This document shows positions 17,225 through 25,998 of a stretch of DNA of 33,441 nt, one piece after another. The stretch is from NCBI GenBank assembly GCA_002901265.1, contig PPHI01000056.1, positions 1 through 33,441 of the forward strand, written 5' to 3'. Each line of letters opens with the position of its first letter. Within the stretch, counting starts at the first letter, position 1. Source of the stretch: Rhodopirellula baltica. GTDB taxonomy: Bacteria; Planctomycetota; Planctomycetia; Pirellulales; Pirellulaceae. Under the pieces are notes generated by a model. It was not told the origin of the DNA and did no database searches. It worked only from the letters and a program-made list of their open reading frames with translations. The position numbers and the translations under genes are program-made.

Positions 17225-18039
17225 GACACCAAACAGCACTGGTCGCGGAATTGCTTAATCCGACGATGCAATTCTTCACACGCCTCGTCAAGCCGATGTG
17301 TTTCACTCAAGCAACCTTCTTGACTTGCCAATTGACGTAGCCGCATTCGAATCAACCCTTTGCTTGGTCGCATTACGCGTCCCTTCCATCCGTGACGGTA
17401 CGGTGGCGGAAGGTACGTAAACTTGACTTCCATTCCGAGTGAACTGGCCCAGTCCTGCCATTTAAACGTCAAGATGCTCCCTCGAGTTTTCAGCGCACGC
17501 CAAGGAATGCGCAGAGCGTCGGCCATGATTGCACCATGCATCGCCTCAGTGATGATCAACTTGCACGTGGTGAACTGTTCCATCAAACGATCAACTGACA
17601 GCGTCGGGTCCAAGTAGACGACACCCGCTTGCTCACAGAGCGAAACCCAATCACAAAGAATCCCACTCGAATAATGTGGCATGAAACCTACTGCTTTGGC
17701 AGAGGGATCCTTTGAGTAGTAATCGCGAATCAAGACCCCCGGATCTGTCACCGCAACATCACTGCTAACGCCTAAGGTCTTTGCCGTCAGCGGTCCGCGG
17801 ACCATGACGACATTCCAATCGTCATTCAACTTCGGAGGCGGCTCGTACCCGCAACCTGCCCCCATGACAAATTTCTTCTTAGGCTCACTTGGAATCGATT
17901 CTCGCAGAATCGTTCCGATCCCAATGAACAGCGCATCCTGCGGCTCCAGTGACTGCACTGGGACACCGAGTGTTGACTCCCAAAGCCAAGAATTAAGCTG
18001 GTCACCGACATTGGTTTCTGAATGGAAATAAAGCTCCAT
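17221..18039 (-). CDS. Polysaccharide pyruvyltransferase family protein
   Basis: A protein of 272 residues from the ATG at 18039 (MELYFHSETNVGDQLNSWLW). It has the landmarks of the polysaccharide pyruvyl transferase family (PF04230): NVGDQLN at the start, LFIGIGTILRE (near 37), VMVRGPLTAKTLG (near 78), VAVTDPGVLIRDYY (near 95) and ITEAMHGAIMADALRIPW (near 162). These enzymes, such as WcaK and CsaB, add ketal pyruvate from phosphoenolpyruvate to sugars, giving the polymer negative charge. Its C-terminal 70 residues are basic. It follows the upstream GT4 gene by 16 bp and overlaps the next by 4 bp. With MurA it is the second PEP-consuming enzyme of the locus. Confidence 0.87.
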   Translation of the reverse strand: MELYFHSETNVGDQLNSWLWESTLGVPVQSLEPQDALFIGIGTILRESIPSEPKKKFVMGAGCGYEPPPKLNDDWNVVMVRGPLTAKTLGVSSDVAVTDPGVLIRDYYSKDPSAKAVGFMPHYSSGILCDWVSLCEQAGVVYLDPTLSVDRLMEQFTTCKLIITEAMHGAIMADALRIPWRALKTRGSILTFKWQDWASSLGMEVKFTYLPPPYRHGWKGRVMRPSKGLIRMRLRQLASQEGCLSETHRLDEACEELHRRIKQFRDQCCLVS

Positions 18040-18055
18040 TGACGAACCAAACCTC

Positions 18056-19147
18056 TTATCGCACGTTCGAAACGGTGCCGCATTCGGCACCCATTAACTC
18101 AACAAACTCGTCAGCAACGCGTTGACAAGAAACTGCATTGTCCCGCCCGATGACTGTCCCGTCAGAACAGATGACATCGACACCGTGCTCCAAAGCCGCC
18201 ATGACACTGCCACTTTTCTGCCAAGTCGATTTCTTTGCCCTAGAAATCATCACATCGGAAGAGGCCATCAAGGAAGAAACAAGACTCGCATCAACTCGCC
18301 CAAAGTCTACGACTTGCCCGTCGATCAACGCTGCCTTCATAGCGTTCAAACATTTCTCGCGGTGAGGCCCACCACCACCGACAACGAAAAGCTTTAGTCG
18401 TTTTTCCGCCGCTAACTTTGTTGTGCGTTCGAGGCCTAAAAGATACGCCTCCACGTTGGAACCAAAGGACCCAAAGTGGAGCACGACAAATTCGTCGGTT
18501 GCGACCCCCGGAACGCGACTGTCGTCGCTATGTTCGACAAACGCGATATTCGAAAACAATGGCAATCGATTAACAGTCTCCACACCGATCTTGAGCAATT
18601 GCTCTTTGTGCAACTCTGAATTCGTGGTAACCACTAATTTGCACATTGAGTCGAGACGCGACAGAAGCCTTGAGACCAATCGCCGTTGCAACCAACCAAC
18701 TATCTTTTTCTTCTTGGTCGGAGCGGAATCTCCGGCAAGCCATAATTCGTGAAACATCACGTTCCACCGTGCATCAAATTGCCTCGCAATTCCTATGAGA
18801 TTACCTACGAAACTAAAAGGAATCCCCTTACGGTGGAATGAGTAAGGAACGAATTGGACACTTATCACATCAGGACGTTCGGTCTTCAGAAACTCAACGA
18901 TTTCCTCGCTTCGCTCACGCCAATTTACCTGGCTGGAAAGCCGTAAAACTGAAACGCTCGAAGAAAGATCACTGAATTCATCAACCTGGATCTCTCGCTT
19001 TATGGGGCAACCCAGTTCGCGTTCATTCACAGCAATAGCGGCAACTTGGTGGCCCTGCCGTACTAATTCACCGGCAAGCCGACGGACATAATCCCCGACC
19101 CCGTCCTTTCCGGGATCGAGACATCCACAAAGAAACACTAAACGCAT
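18056..19147 (-). CDS. GT4-like glycosyltransferase
   Basis: A protein of 363 residues from the ATG at 19147, where MRLVFLCGCLDPGKDGVGDY gives the first strand and the G-D-Y loop seen in GT4 enzymes with 'GVGDYVRRLA'. An in-frame extension to 19204 is unlikely. Later blocks are DVISVQFVPYSFHRKGIPF (near 90), FVVLHFGSFGSNVEAYLLGL (near 218) and LFVVGGGGPHREKCLNAMKA (near 247). The usual E-x7-E region is replaced by VMISRAKKSTWQKSGSVMAALEHG (positions about 303-326), where the first Glu is absent, so it is a divergent member. It lies 16 bp before the pyruvyltransferase gene. Confidence 0.8.
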   Translation of the reverse strand: MRLVFLCGCLDPGKDGVGDYVRRLAGELVRQGHQVAAIAVNERELGCPIKREIQVDEFSDLSSSVSVLRLSSQVNWRERSEEIVEFLKTERPDVISVQFVPYSFHRKGIPFSFVGNLIGIARQFDARWNVMFHELWLAGDSAPTKKKKIVGWLQRRLVSRLLSRLDSMCKLVVTTNSELHKEQLLKIGVETVNRLPLFSNIAFVEHSDDSRVPGVATDEFVVLHFGSFGSNVEAYLLGLERTTKLAAEKRLKLFVVGGGGPHREKCLNAMKAALIDGQVVDFGRVDASLVSSLMASSDVMISRAKKSTWQKSGSVMAALEHGVDVICSDGTVIGRDNAVSCQRVADEFVELMGAECGTVSNVR

Positions 19148-19299
19148 CGCAGGCCTAAAATCCCAAACACTGTGATCGCATACAATACATGCGACCCTTT
19201 TCAAACGCCTCAGCGACCGCCACTTCGCTTCACTGAGTCACCCAACCAATTCCATAACAATCGAAAAACTACTTCGCCGGAAAATTGATTGCCAATTAC

Positions 19300-19902
19300 T
19301 CACTCAGGCCGAGAACCGATCTTCCGGGCAGGAACCCCCGCCCAAATTTCATAATCAGGAATAGATTTGCTTACAACGGCCCCAGCACCGACGATCGCGC
19401 CACGCCCCACTGTCACGCCTTTCAGCACGACCACATTGCAGCTAAGCCACGCATCCTCTCCAATTTCGATCGATGCCTCTTTAGCAGACTGATCTCTCAA
19501 AAATCTTAGGCGATCATCACCATGACCATCACCATGACCATCACCATGACCATCACTATCACCATGACCATCACCATGACCATGACCATGACCATGACCA
19601 TGACCATGACCATGATCGACAAACCCACATTCAGACGCAATCAGCGCATCTGAACCAATATCAATGCCGACCCGCACATTAAACTCACATCCCGTACCAA
19701 TAAATACCTTATCCCCGAGAACGACCCACCGCCCTTCCTACCAGATGCCATCAAACTTGAAGAAAACATCATTCTCAATCAGCCATTTTCCCCGCAACGG
19801 ATCTGATGTGGACACGTGACGACCATTTCCTTTCCGCCCACCGACCACCGTCCCCGTCCCAACCTTCGCCCAACGTGCAACCAATGACAACGCTTTGATG
19901 CG
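19300..19902 (-). pseudogene. Broken left-handed beta-helix acetyltransferase with internal hexanucleotide repeat
   Basis: In one minus-strand frame the sequence reads like a single acetyltransferase (open from 19902), interrupted by one TAG at 19738-19740. Before it stands GKWLIENDVFFKFDGIW, after it EGRWVVLGDKVFIGTGCEFN and VRVGIDIGSDALIASECGF. The C-terminal coils are EIGEDAWLSCNVVVLKGVTV, GRGAIVGAGAVVSKSI and YEIWAGVPARKIG. The start is missing: the nearest ATG (19904-19906) is in another frame. The downstream part could still be made as a 125-residue protein from a GTG at 19677. Directly after FVDH, where such enzymes keep the catalytic His, a His-Gly/Asp-Gly run of about 34 residues is encoded by a hexamer repeat. 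Acceptor unknown. It lies between an intact acetyltransferase gene and a GT4 gene. Confidence 0.7.
19515..19616 (+). repeat. Hexanucleotide tandem repeat, 17 units of CATGAC/CATCAC
   Basis: Seventeen consecutive 6 bp units without gaps: a run of six pure CATGAC (19575-19610), alternating CATCAC/CATGAC before it, one TATCAC (19557-19562), and a final CATGAT. The period keeps the reading frame, so gain or loss of units changes only the length of the encoded His-Gly/Asp-Gly run in the acetyltransferase. The near-pure run indicates recent expansion by slippage. Confidence 0.95.
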
Positions 19903-20044
19903 TCATTTCCAAGGTGACAATATTGCCACAACTCGATAGGCAGTGTTAGCACGTAGTATTAATAAAACAGAACCTCAAACTTCATACCTGAGTCTTCACA
20001 TTGGGCCGAAAACGGCAAAGACATGCTCGACGCGACAGAGGTTG

Positions 20045-20584
20045 CTAGTGAAACAATCGCCGATACTCGAGCGAATACTTCGGCGAACACTTCCGATCCC
20101 TGAGAACTCTCGCAGGAACCCCCCCGACAATAGTCATTTCCGCTACGTCTTTAGTGACAACGCTACCAGCAGCAATGACCGCGCCGCGCCCAACTCGAAC
20201 TCCCGGCAAAACGGTCGCCCTTGTACCTATCCAAACGTAGTCACAAATTTCCACGGCACCCTGCATTCCCGCGAAATGATCCGAATCTGAATCATGACTC
20301 GCGGTTAGCACAACCACGTCCTCAGAAATCGAAACATTGTCACCGATTGAAACGCCACCTCGCGTATCAATTCGACAACCACGCGAGACTACCGAATTAA
20401 CCCCTAGTGCAAAACCGCCCTTCGCATCAAACCGACATTTCAAATGAACTGCCGCTCCATTGGCGATTTGAAAATCCATCAAAAACCGGTAGCCGGATAG
20501 CCGAATCAAGTGTGAGGGAACAGAATTCAACCAAGTATTGCAAAAGTACAAACGAAATTCTGATAGAACTACTCGAAGCTTCAT
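20045..20584 (-). CDS. Left-handed beta-helix acetyltransferase
   Basis: A protein of 179 residues. After a 45-residue N-terminal part come hexapeptide coils: [20 protein letters not shown] (near 56), [20 protein letters not shown] (near 76), [20 protein letters not shown] (near 111) and [17 protein letters not shown], ending with [13 protein letters not shown]. The likely catalytic His lies in [12 protein letters not shown]. It resembles the maltose/galactoside O-acetyltransferase type, using acetyl-CoA. Unlike its downstream neighbour it is intact from ATG to stop. It lies 34 bp after a GT2 gene. The acceptor sugar is unknown. Confidence 0.87.
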   Translation of the reverse strand: MKLRVVLSEFRLYFCNTWLNSVPSHLIRLSGYRFLMDFQIANGAAVHLKCRFDAKGGFALGVNSVVSRGCRIDTRGGVSIGDNVSISEDVVVLTASHDSDSDHFAGMQGAVEICDYVWIGTRATVLPGVRVGRGAVIAAGSVVTKDVAEMTIVGGVPARVLRDRKCSPKYSLEYRRLFH

Positions 20585-20618
20585 TTTCCCTGACGCCCGT
20601 TAGCCGAAAGCACACGGC

Positions 20619-21629
20619 TCACCTTGTAGACAAAAGCGATTGCATCGCACTTCTTGCATTGCGAATTCTTTTGTGCCAAAGAATTGCATTCTTCACTCCA
20701 AGCACCCGCGCAATCTTTTTTAGGGACTGGGGCTGAACGACCTCTTCAGGCGAAACCCCAGTTCGAGCGATAGCAGAGAGAGCCTGATGTGCCAACTCAG
20801 GATAAAGTGGATAAAACCGGGATAGGAAACTGCAATAGCATGATGCAATTGCTTTTTCCGAATCAGGCAAATCCAGTTTACGCAACACTTCCTCAACAGT
20901 GCTGCAATAACGCAGAAAAGACTCTGCTTTCTTTCTGCTCACGCCGCTACTCACGCTTGAGTCAACGCCGATCCTATAAAACGCAAGTGGACGAGCTATC
21001 GCAACCACCTGCGATGCATGTGAAAGCACACGGCAATACATCTCAGAATCTTGACACATCGCCAAATCAGAATTCCACCCACCACATTTTTCGTAGATTG
21101 CTTTCGAAGCCAACCAAGAGGTTGTATTTCCGAAGGTTGTTTGCAAATCACTCCCAGCTGTCATTTCCTTAGAAATGGTCCCAAGAAGCCACTGAACCAA
21201 GAAGTTCGGACCGTCTAATGAAAAAACATTGCCCCCCGACAATTCAGGTCCGGTTTGGTCAATACAAGCGGTGAGTTCAAGCTGGCACGTACTGACTCGC
21301 GTAGGATCATAATCTAAACACTTCAGCTGCAGTGAAATCTTATTCGATCTTAACGCGTCATCGGCATCAAGAAATTGAACCCATTCGCCCGACGCAAACG
21401 ACAAACCTCGATTTCGAGCAACACAGCCCCCGCAGTTCTCTTGCCGCTCCACACGAACTCGACCTGAGAATCCTTCAACAACACCTAAACTGCCATCTGT
21501 AGACCCGTCGTCAACTACAATGACTTCGCAGTTCGGATAGTCCTGTGATAACGCGCTCTCAAGCGTTTTGCCGATGTAACGCTCGGCATTAAAACACGGA
21601 ATGACGATGGAAACGAGTGGAAGACTCAT
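20619..21629 (-). CDS. GT2 glycosyltransferase
   Basis: A protein of 336 residues with a complete GT-A domain: LVSIVIPCFNAERYIGKTLE at residues 5-24, CEVIVVDDGSTDGSLGVVE (near 34), NCGGCVARNRGLSFASGEW (near 64) and the DxD-type metal motif QFLDADDALRSNK (near 84). The C-terminal ~120 residues are helical and specific to this subgroup. It should transfer one sugar to the lipid-linked intermediate in the cytoplasm; donor unknown. It follows another GT2 gene by 29 bp and precedes the acetyltransferase gene by 34 bp, in the same direction. Confidence 0.9.
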   Translation of the reverse strand: MSLPLVSIVIPCFNAERYIGKTLESALSQDYPNCEVIVVDDGSTDGSLGVVEGFSGRVRVERQENCGGCVARNRGLSFASGEWVQFLDADDALRSNKISLQLKCLDYDPTRVSTCQLELTACIDQTGPELSGGNVFSLDGPNFLVQWLLGTISKEMTAGSDLQTTFGNTTSWLASKAIYEKCGGWNSDLAMCQDSEMYCRVLSHASQVVAIARPLAFYRIGVDSSVSSGVSRKKAESFLRYCSTVEEVLRKLDLPDSEKAIASCYCSFLSRFYPLYPELAHQALSAIARTGVSPEEVVQPQSLKKIARVLGVKNAILWHKRIRNARSAMQSLLSTR

Positions 21630-21658
21630 TTAGATAAAACGCTCTCCATCCTAAACAT

Positions 21659-22630
21659 TCAACAATTCCCCGCTGCAACCTGCTGTCCGCTTCTGGACAA
21701 TTTCGATTTCAACTTTCCAAACACAGGGAAGCGAACTCGAAACTCAGTACTCATCCCCGTAAGTGAGTACCTGCCAGCATACCCTTGAAGCAAACGCAGG
21801 TATTCTTCAGCGCCAGCCCGATCCCCACTCTTTGCCAAACCAGCCGCACGATCCGACAGCCTCCGAATCAATGCAGCAGAAGGTGGTCGTAAAAGCAAAG
21901 CAGCGGGACCAATACGGTCCAATGGATCTTCGAACCCACTCAAACAGGTCGCATGACAATAGGCTGCGAAATCAGAAAACATCCACTGACCAAGACTCTT
22001 TCGTGGACTGGAGGAAACGGAATTCGCTTGGGCAAAACGCTCGTACAATACCTCTTTACAGTTCCCAAGATTGGAAACTCTGCTCAACCGACACCACAAA
22101 TCGCGATCTTGTGCAAAACGGAAAAATGGCCGGTAACCTCCAACTTCCTCATAAGCACTACGCCGAAACATCACTTCGCCGTGCGTAAAGAAGTTCCTGT
22201 CAACCAGTTTTTGAGTAGCGTTTGCAGGTACAACTGATTTCAGATCAACGTACCCCATCTCGCCGGGCCCCCAGTCTCTTACGTAACAACCGACCATCCC
22301 CAGATTCCCATCTGCGTCCAAAGCATCAACTTGCTTAGTAATCCGCATGGATTTAGAGACATCGCCAGCCCCATGAATCGCAACATACTCTGACGATGAC
22401 GTTGCGATTGTCCGGCAAAGTTGATTTGTAAACCCTAGATTGGCCCCGGTCCTAACCTCGCATCGCTCATCGGCAGCGCTGCGTAAAGCATCGAGGGTGC
22501 CATCAGAGGACCCATCATCAACAAGAATGATCTTTAAATCCTGGTAGTCTTGAAGCAGCAAACTACTGACCGATCGTTCAACGGATTCCTCGCGATTGTA
22601 GAAGATTGAAATGACAGTAACTTTAGCCAT
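21659..22630 (-). CDS. GT2 glycosyltransferase with variant metal motif
   Basis: A protein of 323 residues with GT-A motifs KVTVISIFYNREESVERSVS (residues 3-22), LKIILVDDGSSDGTLDAL (near 32) and GANLGFTNQLCRTIATSSSE. At the usual DxD position the sequence is YVAIHGAGDVSKSMRITKQV (near 83), so only the last Asp of the motif is kept. The acceptor side has GEVMFRRSAYEEVGGYRPFF and AQDRDLWCRLSRVS (with the catalytic-base-like D of the ED/QDRDLW motif), which argue for an active enzyme. It lies 18 bp after the flippase gene. Substrate unknown. Confidence 0.86.
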   Translation of the reverse strand: MAKVTVISIFYNREESVERSVSSLLLQDYQDLKIILVDDGSSDGTLDALRSAADERCEVRTGANLGFTNQLCRTIATSSSEYVAIHGAGDVSKSMRITKQVDALDADGNLGMVGCYVRDWGPGEMGYVDLKSVVPANATQKLVDRNFFTHGEVMFRRSAYEEVGGYRPFFRFAQDRDLWCRLSRVSNLGNCKEVLYERFAQANSVSSSPRKSLGQWMFSDFAAYCHATCLSGFEDPLDRIGPAALLLRPPSAALIRRLSDRAAGLAKSGDRAGAEEYLRLLQGYAGRYSLTGMSTEFRVRFPVFGKLKSKLSRSGQQVAAGNC

Positions 22631-22648
22631 CCTAGTTCAACCCCGCCT

Positions 22649-24142
22649 TCACTCTGCCTTTTTCCGAAGCTGATTAATAACCGCCCTTGGATGCGGTAGC
22701 CAACCCACACCCACCCCGATTACACCAGTTGCGACCAGCATTAGTAACTTCACGCTCGTCCCCACGACCAGACTCGGGGTCCACAATATGGACAGCAACA
22801 CGCCTGCGACGCACATCGGCACAACCAAAAGGATTGGTCGAATCGTCAGCCCCCAGATATCTGCAGGTGAAACAGGCATTCCTCTCAACGCATATACAAA
22901 GGCCGGATGCCGCATTGCTACGCATGCGATGCTGTATGAAGCTGCAACCCCGCACACTCCCCAAATACTTCCGATCAAGAAACTAACTACATAGATTGGA
23001 GCAACGACCATTGCTATTTTTCGTTGTCGATCAGGACGACCGTGTGTGGCACAAACCCAACTCCCGGAGATATTGGTCATTGAGACAAACGCCCCCGGTG
23101 ACAAAAACCAAAATACCCAGACAGCATCCTTCCACTGATCACCAAGCACGATTGCAACCACCTCTGGTGCAGCAGCAATTGCAAACCCGATTGCAAGACT
23201 CGCCATTGACGTCACCAACTTAGCTTGACGAATGAACAATCGCTTAAACGCGTCCGGTTCACCTGTCAAACGACTGAGCGACGGTATCGTCACAGAGCTT
23301 ATAGGAGAAAGAATTTGCCGAGACGGCATTAGCAGAAGCATGTACGCCCGAGAATAAATCCCCAATGCACTCGGTGATGTTGTAAGGCCCAGAATAAAAG
23401 TATCTGCGTTCCTACTGACATAGTTGAGCGCTGCAGCTCCCATCATGTTCCCACCGAATTTCACCATCGGCATGACACCAGTTCCACGACGCGGCAATCC
23501 TGGCAACCACCGTATAACTCCCCAGCAACCAAGCGTTGAAACAAGCGAACCAACCAGAGTCGTAGCAAGAATGGCCCAGTACGACCCCGTCGCATAAGCG
23601 ATCAGAATGGCAACAACAACACCGAGGACACGTCCAATGATTTCGATCGATGCCAACGCGCCGAACATCATTTGCCTAGTCGCCAACGCTCGGTGCTGAA
23701 CTCCCAGACCGGAAATCAAAAAATTTGACGCCGTCACACAAGTAATTAAGACCAGCCTGGAATCGCCGTATATCCATGCAACCAACGGCGAACAAGCAAC
23801 CCCGATCGCAGTCAAGCCGAGGCTAATAGCCGTATTCAACCAGAAGAGGACGGACACTTGAGAATGCGTAATATCTTCTCGCTGAACTGTTGCCATCGAC
23901 AGGCCGCCATCACGAAAAACTCCCAAGATCCCAGTCATAACCGCGACCATTGCGACTAAACCAAAATCTTCGGGGCTTAGCAGCCGCGCTAGCACCATCA
24001 TGGATCCCATCGAAAGCACAAACAATATTGCTTGCGATGCAATCGTAATGACGCCACCTCGAGCCGACCGAACATCCAGTCCTTTACTTAGATGCTGAGT
24101 CTCAAAAAGCCGATCTCGCGCATTAGGAGAAATTGATGCCAA
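22649..24142 (-). CDS. wzx: Wzx-type polysaccharide flippase
   Basis: A protein of 497 residues with about 12-14 membrane helices across its length and the features of the polysaccharide transporter (MOP/PST) family: the N-terminal SARGGVITIASQAILFVLS with GSMMVLARLLSPEDFGLVAM (residues about 28-65), then MVKFGGNMMGAAALNYVSRN and LGLTTSPSALGIYSRAYMLL (near 225-265), and the LGDQWKDAVWVFWFLSPGAF segment (near 340). It moves undecaprenyl-linked repeat units across the inner membrane for polymerisation. It lies 5 bp after the CysE-like acetyltransferase gene and 18 bp before a GT2 gene, so is clearly within the operon. Confidence 0.9.
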   Translation of the reverse strand: MASISPNARDRLFETQHLSKGLDVRSARGGVITIASQAILFVLSMGSMMVLARLLSPEDFGLVAMVAVMTGILGVFRDGGLSMATVQREDITHSQVSVLFWLNTAISLGLTAIGVACSPLVAWIYGDSRLVLITCVTASNFLISGLGVQHRALATRQMMFGALASIEIIGRVLGVVVAILIAYATGSYWAILATTLVGSLVSTLGCWGVIRWLPGLPRRGTGVMPMVKFGGNMMGAAALNYVSRNADTFILGLTTSPSALGIYSRAYMLLLMPSRQILSPISSVTIPSLSRLTGEPDAFKRLFIRQAKLVTSMASLAIGFAIAAAPEVVAIVLGDQWKDAVWVFWFLSPGAFVSMTNISGSWVCATHGRPDRQRKIAMVVAPIYVVSFLIGSIWGVCGVAASYSIACVAMRHPAFVYALRGMPVSPADIWGLTIRPILLVVPMCVAGVLLSILWTPSLVVGTSVKLLMLVATGVIGVGVGWLPHPRAVINQLRKKAE

Positions 24143-24147
24143 GTTAG

Positions 24148-24633
24148 TTAACCTTGAGTTTCCGATGACTTTGTCCTGACAACTTTCGCAGGTATTCCCG
24201 CGACAGTTTCACCTGGTGCCACGTCTCGCAACACAAGTGAGCATGCACCGATGACCGCGCCGTCTCCGATTGTAATGCCACCGATGATCACCGAATTGCA
24301 ATAGATCCGAACGTTCTTACCAATCACAGGATATTCCGGTTCTGCCCCTGCTTTTCCGTGACTTCCAAGAGTTACATGCTGCCAAATCATGGTTCCCGCA
24401 CCAACAGTGACCCCATCACCAATCACAATTCCAAGTGGGTGAGGAAAAAAGACAGATTCAGCGAGTACAGCACTACCGGAGATTTCACACCCGTTCACGG
24501 TACGCATCAAGAATTTCGCGATTAAACGCACCTTTCTTGCCTTCCAACCATCTCGGCCATGGTTTGAGGACAGCAAACGGTGGTAGTACTTGAGATGCGT
24601 GCGGCTGTCGAAAAGCTTATGCAGAAAAGCCAA
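24148..24633 (-). CDS. Serine acetyltransferase-like (CysE/WcaB type) acetyltransferase
   Basis: A protein of 161 residues. The N-terminal ~40 residues are basic and helical (HLKYYHRLLSSNHGRDGWKA). They are followed by hexapeptide coils with CysE-like sequence: HPLGIVIGDGVTVGAGTMIW, QHVTLGSHGKAGAEPEYPVI, NVRIYCNSVIIGGITIGDGA, VIGACSLVLRDVAPGETVAG and IPAKVV. The serine acetyltransferase N-terminal domain needed for the cysteine pathway is absent, so it is better seen as a WcaB-like sugar O-acetyltransferase. The likely catalytic His is in FFPHPLG or QHVTLG. It lies 48 bp after the MurA gene and 5 bp before the flippase gene. Confidence 0.87.
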   Translation of the reverse strand: MAFLHKLFDSRTHLKYYHRLLSSNHGRDGWKARKVRLIAKFLMRTVNGCEISGSAVLAESVFFPHPLGIVIGDGVTVGAGTMIWQHVTLGSHGKAGAEPEYPVIGKNVRIYCNSVIIGGITIGDGAVIGACSLVLRDVAPGETVAGIPAKVVRTKSSETQG

Positions 24634-24681
24634 GTTTATACCGTATGATTATCGCAGCTGATGAGTAACCTCATCTCTGAC

Positions 24682-25998
24682 CTATGTTGAGTGAGTCAAC
24701 CGAACTCCCAATGCTCTAGCCTTTTCGGGAAAACCAGAATAGCCACGAAAGAGCTGCCAACTGTCATGAATATGCGTAGGACCACGGGCGATTAGTCCTG
24801 CGAGAGCAAGTGCGGCACCTGCACGCAAGTCAAGTGCGCGGACCGCCGCGCCTGTCAACTGCTTCCCGCCGTTGATACGCAACATGTTGCCAGTAACAGT
24901 ATAGTCGGCTCCCATTTTCGCCAATTCTTCTGCGTAGCCATAGCGACCAGGGAAACGCAAATCGATAAATCGGGATTCTCCCTTAGCCTGCAAACCATAA
25001 ACAGCCAAGATAGGTTGCATATCCGAATTGATACCAGGATAGGGGCCGGTACTTAATTCAAGCGGATAACAGTTTCCCCCACGCACCACCATCGAATTCT
25101 CTCCTCGGAACATCTTCGCGCCACTTTCACGAAGATAAATCAATGGAACTTCGAGATGCTCGAATGGAAAATCATGAATTTCGATTTCCCCATCAGTCAA
25201 CACGGCAGCTATGACCCAGGTCAACGCCTCGACATTATCCGGTATCACCCGGTGTTTTGTACCAGAGAGGTCTGCCTCACCTTGAATTTCAATTCGTTCC
25301 TGGCCAAAAACTTCGATCTGCGCTCCCATGGATCTCAACATGCTGATCAAATCGATGATTTCGGGACGAATGTGTGGATTCCAAATTCTCGTTGTGCCTT
25401 TAGCCAACGCTCCACAAAGCAATGCATTCTCGGTCGCACCTGTTGAACGGATGGGCAGGTGAATATCCGCCCCGATCAGTCCACCCTCACACACCGCTTC
25501 AAGGCTATCACCGTGATCGATTACACGCGCACCAAGCGTCTCCAAAACCATGACATGCAAGTCATATGCTCTTTGCCCTGCCGAGGCACCAATCTGGCAA
25601 CCTCCCGGCAACGGTACATGGCCCGCCCCGGTCCGAGCAACAAGCGCACCTAGAATCAGCAGGGTGTTGCGAATCGAACGACGATTCCAATTCAACACTG
25701 AAGGTGGTGCAGTCGCTTCCTTAATCGTGATTGATGACTCGGTTACCGTGCATTCTTTACCTAACGCTCGAAGCATTTCGACATGTAGTTGCGCATCCAA
25801 CAAGCTGCTGGGGTAGTTGAAGAGCTGAATTTCGTCAGCAGTCAACAAACTCGCCGCAAGCAGCCGCAACGCTGAGTTCTTCGCTCCGCTTACGGTTACT
25901 TCGCCATAAAGCTTGGACGGAAAAACCGTTAAGACATCACTATTTTCGGTTTCGGACGAACTCGCAACTTCGCTTGACATTGTCTGTACAACCATCAT
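24682..25998 (-). CDS. murA: UDP-N-acetylglucosamine 1-carboxyvinyltransferase (MurA-like)
   Basis: A protein of 438 residues from the ATG at 25998, which overlaps the MurB stop by 4 bp (ATGA). MurA adds enolpyruvate from PEP to O3 of UDP-GlcNAc. Key residues can be traced (E. coli numbering): Lys22-Asn23 in VSGAKNSALRLLAASLL, Cys115 in PLPGGCQIG, Asp305 in PYPGINSDMQP, and Arg397 in LDLRAGAALALAGLIARG. Two places differ from typical MurA. Four residues (SAGQ) appear inserted between Gly118-Ala119 and Arg120 in the mobile active-site loop. The usual IFENRF block reads LRFPGRYGYAEELAKMGA. The domain is otherwise full length. It is co-transcribed with MurB and EPS genes rather than with division or wall genes, so may be a specialised paralogue. 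Function as an enolpyruvyl transferase is well supported; its cellular role is inference. Confidence 0.88.
   Translation of the reverse strand: MMVVQTMSSEVASSSETENSDVLTVFPSKLYGEVTVSGAKNSALRLLAASLLTADEIQLFNYPSSLLDAQLHVEMLRALGKECTVTESSITIKEATAPPSVLNWNRRSIRNTLLILGALVARTGAGHVPLPGGCQIGASAGQRAYDLHVMVLETLGARVIDHGDSLEAVCEGGLIGADIHLPIRSTGATENALLCGALAKGTTRIWNPHIRPEIIDLISMLRSMGAQIEVFGQERIEIQGEADLSGTKHRVIPDNVEALTWVIAAVLTDGEIEIHDFPFEHLEVPLIYLRESGAKMFRGENSMVVRGGNCYPLELSTGPYPGINSDMQPILAVYGLQAKGESRFIDLRFPGRYGYAEELAKMGADYTVTGNMLRINGGKQLTGAAVRALDLRAGAALALAGLIARGPTHIHDSWQLFRGYSGFPEKARALGVRLTHST

Noticed and set aside
19515-19616. His-rich metal-binding protein gene
   Set aside because: The His-Gly run is encoded by a simple hexamer repeat inside an acetyltransferase frame, so it is better explained by slippage than as a dedicated metal-binding domain.
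24148-24633. Cysteine-pathway serine acetyltransferase CysE
   Set aside because: The N-terminal helical domain of CysE is missing and the gene is packed between murA and wzx, so a sugar acetyltransferase role is more likely.
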